NCBI GenBank assembly: GCA_029262955.1
Contig: JAJCYL010000559.1
Location: 1-5,953 of the forward strand
Length of the DNA: 5,953 bases
Direction: 5' to 3'
From: Cytophagales bacterium
Lineage (GTDB): Bacteria > Bacteroidota > Bacteroidia > Cytophagales > Cyclobacteriaceae
Shown: positions 1 through 5,576 of the stretch, one piece after another
How the letters are laid out: each line of letters opens with the position of its first letter
Position numbering within the stretch: position 1 is the first letter of the stretch
Notes under the pieces: model-generated
The model's database searches: none
Told to the model about the DNA's origin: nothing
The model's input: the letters and a program-made list of their open reading frames with translations, nothing else
Made by a program: the position numbers and the translations under genes

Positions 1-335
1 ATTTTTGCGATTATTTTTTTGAGTGCAGTACCAATCTCCTCTTCAGACAATTGCTTAGGCAGATAATTGCTGATCACCGCAATCTCTTGTTCTTCCTTTG
101 CTGCCAAGTCATCTCTTTTCTGTTCCTTATAGAGGACAGAGGAATCTTTTCTTTGTTTTACCGCCTTTGTGAGCAATCTCATTTCAACATCCTCGCTCAA
201 TTCATGTTTGACACCTTTTTCAGTTTCTGCCAGCAAGATCATCGATTTAATTGCTCTTAAGGCTCTCAACTTGTCCAGTTCTTTAGACTTCATTGCTCCT
301 TTGATGTCTTGGTCTATCTTATTTTTTAGACTCAT
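1..335 (-). CDS. yqeY: GatB/YqeY domain-containing protein, N-terminal part (runs off left edge)
   Basis: Reading the minus strand from the ATG at 335 gives 111 complete codons with no stop before the window edge. The family is usually about 150 residues, so roughly the last quarter is missing. It starts MSLKNKIDQDIKGAMKSKEL and continues with the family landmarks: LRAIKSMI (about 26-33), a charged helix with KQRKDS (60-65), KRDDLAAKEEQEI (73-85) and the signature YLPKQLSEEE (91-100). The protein is helical, lacks a signal peptide and is therefore cytosolic. YqeY resembles the C-terminal tail domain of GatB, the tRNA-dependent amidotransferase subunit, where that domain contacts tRNA. The role of stand-alone YqeY is not established. 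The start is the first ATG of the family N-terminus, and only a weak GGA lies upstream. It is divergent from pdxJ across 68 bases. The family call is firm; the function is not. Confidence 0.9.
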   Translation of the reverse strand, partial: MSLKNKIDQDIKGAMKSKELDKLRALRAIKSMILLAETEKGVKHELSEDVEMRLLTKAVKQRKDSSVLYKEQKRDDLAAKEEQEIAVISNYLPKQLSEEEIGTALKKIIAK

Positions 336-379
336 GATCCGGTATACAATTATATTAGCTATTTATTTAATTTTCTGCT

Positions 380-387
380 CAAAAGTA
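380..387 (-). promoter_or_regulatory. Possible Bacteroidota -7 element for yqeY
   Basis: On the minus strand this reads TACTTTTG, an exact match to the Bacteroidota -7 consensus TAnnTTTG. It lies 44 bases before the yqeY ATG, a sensible distance for a promoter. I found no TTTG -33 partner at the usual 17-23 base spacing. In AT-rich DNA such a match is expected by chance fairly often, so this is only a candidate. For the divergent pdxJ the nearest candidate is the imperfect TAATTTTC at 368-375 on the plus strand, one base off consensus. Confidence 0.3.
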
Positions 388-403
388 ATCATTCAAAATT
401 CTT

Positions 404-1117
404 ATGACGCGACTTAGTGTCAATATTAACAAGATTGCCACCCTACGGAACGCCCGCGGAGGCAATAATCCTGACGTAGTGCAAGTAGCATTAGATTGTG
501 AGCGATTCGGAGCGCAGGGAATTACAGTACATCCAAGACCTGATGAACGCCATATAAGGTATAAGGACGTTTTGGATCTAAAAGAAGTAGTAAAAACAGA
601 ATTTAACATTGAAGGTTATCCTGATGAGAGATTCATGGGCCTAATTGCTAAAACACAGCCCGCCCAGGTTACACTTGTGCCTGATGGGCCAGATGTAGTA
701 ACTTCTAACCAAGGCTGGGATACCATTGAAAACAGAGATTTTCTTAAAGAGGTCATTGTGAATTTAAAGAAGATTGGTGTACGCATTTCACTTTTTGTTG
801 ACCCAAATCCTGATATGATTATTGGGGCGCAAGAAGTTGGAGCGGACCGAGTTGAACTCTACACAGAGCGTTACGCCAATAATTATCAGACGGACCGGGA
901 TGGGGCTGTTTCAGATTATGTACTCGCTGCAGGAAAAGCAATTCAAATAGGATTAGGGGTAAATGCAGGGCATGACCTTGATCTAGACAATCTGAAATTT
1001 CTTAAGAAATCAATTCCCAATTTGGCTGAAGTTTCCATTGGTCATGCCCTAATTTGCGATGCCTTATACTATGGGCTTGAAAATGCAATTCAGATGTACC
1101 GAAGGCAACTTGAGTAA
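404..1117 (+). CDS. pdxJ: Pyridoxine 5'-phosphate synthase
   Basis: PdxJ condenses 1-deoxy-D-xylulose 5-phosphate with 3-amino-2-oxopropyl phosphate to make pyridoxine 5'-phosphate, the ring-closing step of DXP-dependent vitamin B6 synthesis in the cytosol. The 237-residue product matches the usual length (about 235-245) of this TIM-barrel enzyme. Seen in order: SVNINKIATLRNARGG (5-20); ITVHPRPDERHIR (40-52) with the catalytic-base His43 and phosphate-contacting Arg45; NIEGY (68-72) with the second acid/base Glu70; VNAGHDL with His190; and the phosphate-binding SIGHAL with Gly213-His214. Compared with E. coli, the Asp-His pair after VNI is Asn9-Lys10, which I recall as normal for Bacteroidota. 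The ATG at 404 starts exactly at the family N-terminus; no Shine-Dalgarno sequence is visible. The next gene downstream on the same strand is the OstA-like gene, 64 bases on, which has no obvious link to B6 synthesis. Confidence 0.97.
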   Translation: MTRLSVNINKIATLRNARGGNNPDVVQVALDCERFGAQGITVHPRPDERHIRYKDVLDLKEVVKTEFNIEGYPDERFMGLIAKTQPAQVTLVPDGPDVVTSNQGWDTIENRDFLKEVIVNLKKIGVRISLFVDPNPDMIIGAQEVGADRVELYTERYANNYQTDRDGAVSDYVLAAGKAIQIGLGVNAGHDLDLDNLKFLKKSIPNLAEVSIGHALICDALYYGLENAIQMYRRQLE

Positions 1118-1166
1118 CCCAATTGCATTACTTCTATTAGTTTTTAGTTCATATCACATAATTGGG
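1118..1166 (+). repeat. 7-bp inverted repeat spanning most of the pdxJ/OstA-like gap
   Basis: CCCAATT at 1118-1124, directly after the pdxJ stop codon, is the perfect complement of AATTGGG at 1160-1166, with a 35-base AT-rich loop and one extra G-T pair inside. Five T residues follow shortly after (1170-1174). It could be a weak terminator or an attenuating hairpin in the leader of the next gene. The long loop and short stem make it much weaker than a classic rho-independent terminator, and a 7-bp match in a gap of this size is not improbable by chance. Confidence 0.35.
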
Positions 1167-1181
1167 CGATTTTTGCATTTT

Positions 1182-2765
1182 ATGCGCATCCTGCATTTTA
1201 TAACAGCCGTTTTTCTACTAATCCATTGGTCTGCCACAACTGTCGAGGCACAACTTGGTGGTAGAATTCGCTATACCGCTGATACATTGAAGAATGGAAA
1301 GAATGAACGTGGTCGTTATCGTAAACTTATAAGTAATGTAGTTTTTAAGCAGCGGGGAACTATTGTCTACTGTGATTCTTCATATTTCTATCCTCGTGAA
1401 AACTTAATGGAGGCCTATGGTAAGGTTAGAATTGTTGATGACTCCGCGATTATAACCTCCAGAAAATTGACATATCAGGGTGAGGAAAGAATTGCAAAAC
1501 TTCGACAGGATGTTGTCTATACGAATGGAACCCGCACGCTTTATACAGACATACTCGACTACCAATTGGATACCAAGGTGGCTTCATTTTTTGAGCATGG
1601 AAGATTGATAGATGTAGAAAATGTGCTGACTAGTAAACGCGGAATTTATTACGAATCCGACGAAGTGGTTTTTTTTTACGATGATGTCAAATTAGTAAAC
1701 CCACAGTATACATTGTATGCTGATACCATGGAGTACAGAACGCCAACCAAAATAGCCTATACTTATGGACCAACTACGATTATAGGTAAGGACAGTTCAG
1801 TCCTAAACTCCATCGGGGGTGAATACTTTACAGAAATTAAACAAGAAAGATTTTCTGAGGGTCAGATTACAACCCCTGACTATCTTTTAGATGCTGATCG
1901 ATTGTTCTTTGATGACCTCGAGGGCTTTTATCACGCCATTGGCAATGTAAAACTTACAGCCAAGCATGAGGACACATGGATTACCGGTGAGGAAGGTACT
2001 TATTACAATGACCTCGGACTAACCAAGATTTGGGGAAATGCGATCATGAAAAAGTTAATGGATGATGAGGATACTTTTTATCTATCTGCTGACACCTTGG
2101 TATCTATTGAAAGCGAGCTTGATATCGAAGACCGTGTACTTGCTTATTATGATGTAAAAATGTTCAAGCAAAATTTGCAAGGGAAGTCAGACTCCGCTTC
2201 TTATGTAATAGTGGACTCAACGATCTATTTCTACGACGACCCTATCTTATGGAACGAGGCCAATCAGCTGGAGGCGGATTCAATCAATGTATTACTGGTT
2301 AATAATCTTATTGATAAGATGTATCTAGATCAAAATGCATTTGTGATTTCCCGGGATACACTTAGGAACTATAATCAAATTAAGGGACGTAATATGATTG
2401 CTCATTTTGATGGGCGCCAAATCACTAAAATAGATGTGAATGGCAATGGTGAAAGCAATTATTATTATTTACTCGAAGATTTAACGGGGATCATGGGGCT
2501 AAATCATATTTTGTGTAGCAATATGATCCTTCGATTTCAAGAAGGTATTTTAGACGATATTAGTTTTTATACCAATCCCGATGCAACATTTTTCCCCACT
2601 CATGAAATTTTTAATGCCAGTGAACGCTTGGAAGGATTTAACTGGAGAGTTGATGAGCGACCTGCTCTAGGTGATGTTGTCTACTATTATAGACCTGAGG
2701 ATGAGGAGGATGAAACCCAGGAGGCTCTGACCAAGAAACCATCAGAATCCAGACCAGACAATTAA
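1182..2765 (+). CDS. Secreted OstA-like (LptA/OstA-type) beta-repeat protein
   Basis: A 527-residue protein of the Bacteroidota OstA-like family, related to the beta-jellyroll domains of LptA and the LptD N-terminus that carry lipopolysaccharide across the periplasm. The start at 1182 is chosen because it gives a clean signal peptide: MRILHF, a hydrophobic stretch at about 6-16, then VEA before Gln24, a likely signal peptidase I site. The same frame is open back to 1059, but that would overlap pdxJ by 59 bases and bury the signal. The mature part repeats a short rung pattern (G/D-x-V-x-x) at about NVVFKQ (52), GKVRIV (80), DDVKLV (167), GNVKLT (254), GNAIMK (285) and YDVKMF (323). These alternate with LYADTMEY-like strands (178-185) and CDSSYFY (64-70). 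GFNWR (485-489) is followed by a tyrosine-rich and acidic tail. A role in LPS transport or outer-membrane biogenesis is inferred from the family; no lptC, lptB or lptD is visible nearby. The 3' end overlaps the convergent phoX stop codon. Confidence 0.88.
   Translation: MRILHFITAVFLLIHWSATTVEAQLGGRIRYTADTLKNGKNERGRYRKLISNVVFKQRGTIVYCDSSYFYPRENLMEAYGKVRIVDDSAIITSRKLTYQGEERIAKLRQDVVYTNGTRTLYTDILDYQLDTKVASFFEHGRLIDVENVLTSKRGIYYESDEVVFFYDDVKLVNPQYTLYADTMEYRTPTKIAYTYGPTTIIGKDSSVLNSIGGEYFTEIKQERFSEGQITTPDYLLDADRLFFDDLEGFYHAIGNVKLTAKHEDTWITGEEGTYYNDLGLTKIWGNAIMKKLMDDEDTFYLSADTLVSIESELDIEDRVLAYYDVKMFKQNLQGKSDSASYVIVDSTIYFYDDPILWNEANQLEADSINVLLVNNLIDKMYLDQNAFVISRDTLRNYNQIKGRNMIAHFDGRQITKIDVNGNGESNYYYLLEDLTGIMGLNHILCSNMILRFQEGILDDISFYTNPDATFFPTHEIFNASERLEGFNWRVDERPALGDVVYYYRPEDEEDETQEALTKKPSESRPDN
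2762..2765. other. Shared TTAA: overlapping convergent stop codons
   Basis: The OstA-like gene ends with TAA at 2763-2765. The phoX gene on the other strand ends with TAA read from 2764 back to 2762. Both stops sit in the palindrome TTAA, so the two coding regions overlap by four bases and leave no room for an intergenic terminator. Any transcription termination must happen inside the opposing gene. I saw no GC-rich hairpin with a T-run on either side. Confidence 0.95.
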
Positions 2766-4339
2766 CCCATTAAAGCATCAAGTGCCTTTCCCTGAATGCC
2801 AATTACCGCTGATCGAGCAATACTATCTCCACCATGGGGCCAGTGACCTCCAGGGTGCTGGACGCAAATAAATAGCGTGGAGTAGTCTGGAGAGAAAGAA
2901 GGCCCTGTCATTTCACAAAATAACGGACCACTGGCTACCTGGAATGCCTTTCCGGCATTGGGCCCGGACATTGGGACATAATGAAGGCCGTTATTTTTAA
3001 ATTTATCGTATTGTCCTTTGTTCATACTTGCTCCTGAAACATCGCAGCAGAACCACAGATTACCCTGCTTGTCAAAGACGATATTGTCAGGACTAGAAAA
3101 ACCGGTGTCTTGGCCACCAGCCATAAATGTTTCGGCAGTGAATTCAAGAGATAGTTTATTATTGTCTCGTTCAGCTATCTTTAGAATAGAACCATGGTAA
3201 TCCCCTTTAGGGACATTGTTTGTCAATGTCATGAAAATGTTGCCAGTGATTGGGTCAATTTCCACGTCCTCGGGCCTGTTCTGTGGTGTGCCTCCTACCA
3301 ATTTTGCAGCATCACGCATCCTGACCAGCACTTCAGTTTGATCTGAGAAATTTTCCTGAAGGATGGGTTGCTCTGTAATATCTAGTGAAACCCACTTGCC
3401 ATTATCTGTGTCAGCAACATAGAGTTTACCTTTGGTTAAACTGTTGGGCTCACTTCCAATGAATTTGTAAATACATTCGTCTGCTTTGTCATCTCCGGTA
3501 TAAACCACACATATGCCATTCTCCTCCTGGTGCACGGCTGCAGCTTCATGAGCGCATCGACCAAGTCCAATTAATTTTTTGGCCTCACCCGTCTCGAGAT
3601 TTACTTCAACTACCCATCCATAATGCTCTGGCGGATGATCAAAATGTTTTTCCCACTGAAAAAAGCCCTCTTGCAGCTTTTCACCAGTTTGATAGTTCCT
3701 TTCTCCAAAATAGTCATGGTAATTCTCCTCGCAGGTCAAAATGGTACCCCAAGGTGTCAAACCACCGGCACAATTGGCCAAGGTTCCTACCGCTTCAGTC
3801 TTCCCATAAATTGGTGCATCCCACTCAAAAGGAATTGGCGTTCGGGCATGAAGCCTTCTATTTAATGGGTCGTTTTTGACTAATTCCCATTGACCGCTCT
3901 TGTTCTTTCGAATACGGTTAATACTACCTCCAACAGAGTCCATTTCCAGCTCCACCTGCTCTTTGGTTTTGGAGGATTTGCCGTCATAATTACTGATTAA
4001 TGAAGGAGTTGTTGATTCATGGTTTACCCAAAGCAGGCCGTCGTTTGGATTGTCATCAAGCGCTTTAAAGGCTGTATAATCGTTTTGGTCTCCAAACATT
4101 TCCGTTGCATTGATTTGATCTCCAACCTTAGCGATGATGTGGTAATTGAATCCGTCAGCTAATACGAGGTCATCAACATCCGTGGGAGCTATTGGCTCGA
4201 AGGGTAATTTTGGAAGTGAGGATTCAGTGTCTTTGGCACCTGGAATGCAGCCTGGGATAATCGACATACTTGCCGCGGCTACTCCTGCTCTTCCAAAAAA
4301 TTTTATAAATGCCCTTCTATCTGACTGGAGCTCTTTCAT
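2762..4339 (-). CDS. phoX: PhoX-family alkaline phosphatase, Tat-exported probable lipoprotein
   Basis: A 525-residue member of the PhoX (former DUF839) family. These are monomeric extracytoplasmic phosphatases that use an Fe/Ca cofactor, unlike Zn-dependent PhoA, and release phosphate from phosphomonoesters. The N-terminus has a twin-arginine motif, DRRAFIKFFG (Arg8-Arg9), a short hydrophobic stretch rich in Ala, and IIPGC with Cys31 as a possible lipobox, so it is probably exported folded and lipid-anchored. Family motifs: WVNHE (104-108), the hallmark NCAGGLTPWGT (189-199) with the presumed Fe-ligand Cys190, LTCEEN (201-206), CAHEAA (262-267), GDDKADE (282-288), NRPEDVEID (354-362) and SSPDNI (415-420). 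It is shorter than the roughly 600-residue Pseudomonas enzyme, but the core is complete. The ATG at 4339 is fixed by the Tat signal. Its neighbours, a Na+/phosphate symporter 65 bases upstream and a phosphate-type porin, support a role in phosphate scavenging. The substrate range cannot be read from the sequence; phosphodiesters are possible. Confidence 0.92.
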   Translation of the reverse strand: MKELQSDRRAFIKFFGRAGVAAASMSIIPGCIPGAKDTESSLPKLPFEPIAPTDVDDLVLADGFNYHIIAKVGDQINATEMFGDQNDYTAFKALDDNPNDGLLWVNHESTTPSLISNYDGKSSKTKEQVELEMDSVGGSINRIRKNKSGQWELVKNDPLNRRLHARTPIPFEWDAPIYGKTEAVGTLANCAGGLTPWGTILTCEENYHDYFGERNYQTGEKLQEGFFQWEKHFDHPPEHYGWVVEVNLETGEAKKLIGLGRCAHEAAAVHQEENGICVVYTGDDKADECIYKFIGSEPNSLTKGKLYVADTDNGKWVSLDITEQPILQENFSDQTEVLVRMRDAAKLVGGTPQNRPEDVEIDPITGNIFMTLTNNVPKGDYHGSILKIAERDNNKLSLEFTAETFMAGGQDTGFSSPDNIVFDKQGNLWFCCDVSGASMNKGQYDKFKNNGLHYVPMSGPNAGKAFQVASGPLFCEMTGPSFSPDYSTLFICVQHPGGHWPHGGDSIARSAVIGIQGKALDALMG

Positions 4340-4365
4340 GTATTTGAACGTGGAAAGTATTTAAC

Positions 4366-4399
4366 TTAAACTAACTACTCTGACCAAAATTCAAATTTA
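4366..4399 (-). promoter_or_regulatory. Possible promoter between symporter and phoX
   Basis: The minus strand of this 65-base gap has TAAATTTG at 4399-4392, an exact TAnnTTTG match 52 bases before the phoX ATG. Alternatively, its TTTG (4395-4392) could serve as the -33 element, followed after 18 bases by TAGTTTAA (4373-4366), a weaker -7 match. The two readings exclude each other. Either would let phoX be transcribed on its own as well as by read-through from the symporter gene. In sequence this AT-rich the evidence is modest. Confidence 0.3.
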
Positions 4400-4404
4400 A
4401 GAAA

Positions 4405-5508
4405 TTAGATTTTTCCATTTAGATAAATAAGGATAAATGGCAGAATGAAGAATATAAGGAGGAGATAAAGAAAACCGATGAACCTATATTGTAGTGTTAA
4501 TCTCCCAAAACCGTTAGCCAGCTTAACTGGCATTTGACGCAATGCCGGGAATGGAAGGAATACCAGCACGCCAAATACATTAAATAATAAATGGGCAAAA
4601 GCGATGACCAGAGCCGCTTCTGAATTAATTAAAGAGGCGAGGAATGCAGTTGTTGTCGTTCCAATATTTGCACCCAATATGAATGGGAATATATTTTTTA
4701 CTGAAATTTCTCCGGTTGCAGCTACAGGAACCGCAAATGCTGTTGTGACAGAACTGGATTGAACCCCTGCAGTTAATGCCAAACCAAAAGAAAATGATTT
4801 ATAAGGATTTTTAAAGAGAGAACTAAAGTCTGAATCTCGGTTTGCAACGAGGATGTCATACAAGGACCTGGATAGAAGCTTAATTGATAGCAATAGTAGT
4901 GAAAAGGACATAATCAATACGACAAAACCATTGTTAACCCATTGTAAAACAAAATTACTAATTGACAATCCAGTTGAAACCATGTCTGGTGGTTGATCGG
5001 TGATCAGTGAGTCCGAAAATAAACTGCTCATGCCTTTGGCTGAATGAGACAGAAGTCCATAATAGTACTCAAGTGGAAAAAGTATAACTACCAGTATGAC
5101 ATTGAAAAAATTATGACTCAATGCGGTTGAAAGTGCTCTTGGGAATTTTTTTTGATGTCCAATAAAGGCCAATGAGACAAGAGAGGCAGTTAGAGTGGTG
5201 CCAATATTGGCTCCCATAATTATTGGAATCGCTGTATCATAATTGAATGTTCCAGAGGCGACCAGAGCTACTGTAGCCGAGGTAGTTGTGGAGCTACTTT
5301 GAATGATAGCGGTTGCCAGTAAGCCGATAAATAAACCTACAAATGGATTATTGGCTCCCTCAAAAAAAGATTGCACTACATCAGTACCAAGTATTTTCAA
5401 TGAGCCACTCATCAAGTCCAGTGCCACAAAAAAGATAACGATGTATACGACTATTACACCGATAGCTACTGCTTTGTTAGTCTGTTTATTTGTGGCTATT
5501 TCGTACAT
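4405..5508 (-). CDS. nptA: Na+/phosphate symporter (NptA/PNaS-type, two Na_Pi_cotrans repeats)
   Basis: A 367-residue inner-membrane protein of the Na+-dependent phosphate cotransporter family, importing phosphate driven by the sodium gradient. It shows the family's internal duplication: GLLATAIIQSSSTTT (62-76) with GANIGTT (99-105) in the first half, and ALTAGVQSSSVTT (244-256) with GANIGTT (279-285) in the second. The distance from each QSSS to its GANIGTT is exactly 29 residues in both halves. The QSSS motifs are the known substrate and sodium-binding elements of this fold. About eight to ten hydrophobic segments are visible, for example 13-31, 55-72, 133-149, 194-211, 298-320 and 342-363. 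Length matches NptA of Vibrio (about 380) and there is no C-terminal PhoU-like domain, unlike E. coli YjbB. The start at 5508 is the only suitable ATG and has no Shine-Dalgarno sequence. It lies between the porin and phoX, probably in one transcript. The nptA symbol reflects family resemblance; orthology was not tested. Confidence 0.92.
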   Translation of the reverse strand: MYEIATNKQTNKAVAIGVIVVYIVIFFVALDLMSGSLKILGTDVVQSFFEGANNPFVGLFIGLLATAIIQSSSTTTSATVALVASGTFNYDTAIPIIMGANIGTTLTASLVSLAFIGHQKKFPRALSTALSHNFFNVILVVILFPLEYYYGLLSHSAKGMSSLFSDSLITDQPPDMVSTGLSISNFVLQWVNNGFVVLIMSFSLLLLSIKLLSRSLYDILVANRDSDFSSLFKNPYKSFSFGLALTAGVQSSSVTTAFAVPVAATGEISVKNIFPFILGANIGTTTTAFLASLINSEAALVIAFAHLLFNVFGVLVFLPFPALRQMPVKLANGFGRLTLQYRFIGFLYLLLIFFILPFILIYLNGKI

Positions 5509-5516
5509 ATTAATGG

Positions 5517-5540
5517 AAGCCCTGCAAAGTTGCTGAGCTT
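5517..5540. repeat. Imperfect 24-base dyad just upstream of the symporter gene
   Basis: Arms AAGC (5517-5520) and GCAA (5524-5527) are mirrored by TTGC (5530-5533) and GCTT (5537-5540). The inner three-base spacers contribute one further C-G pair, giving nine of eleven possible pairs. It sits 9 to 32 bases before the symporter ATG on the minus strand. It could be an operator or an mRNA hairpin near the translation start. There is no T-run after it in the direction of transcription, so it does not look like a terminator. Confidence 0.35.
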
Positions 5541-5576
5541 TTGACCCAGTCTGGCCCTTATGGGTATTATGTTATT

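Noticed and set aside
51..417. Two overlapping plus-strand open frames (51-260 and 169-417)
   Set aside because: They lie antisense to the clear YqeY coding frame on the minus strand, show no recognisable family, and the second overlaps the pdxJ start.
379..609. Minus-strand open frame of 76 codons
   Set aside because: It is antisense to the conserved N-terminal active-site region of pdxJ and resembles no known protein.
1169..1176. GATTTTTG as a -7 element for the OstA-like gene
   Set aside because: It is one base off consensus and only six bases before the ATG, which would require a leaderless transcript; support is too thin.
1059..1181. Longer start for the OstA-like gene
   Set aside because: It would overlap pdxJ by 59 bases and place 41 residues before an obvious signal peptide that begins at 1182.
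3018..4364. Three plus-strand open frames (3018-3200, 3623-3865, 4146-4364)
   Set aside because: All are antisense to conserved parts of phoX and have no family features.
4384..4404. AAATT/AATTT inverted repeat after the symporter stop as a terminator
   Set aside because: The stem is only A-T pairs with a two-base loop and would not form a stable terminator hairpin.
5303..5536. Plus-strand open frame of 77 codons
   Set aside because: It is antisense to the N-terminal membrane region of the symporter and explains nothing the real gene does not.
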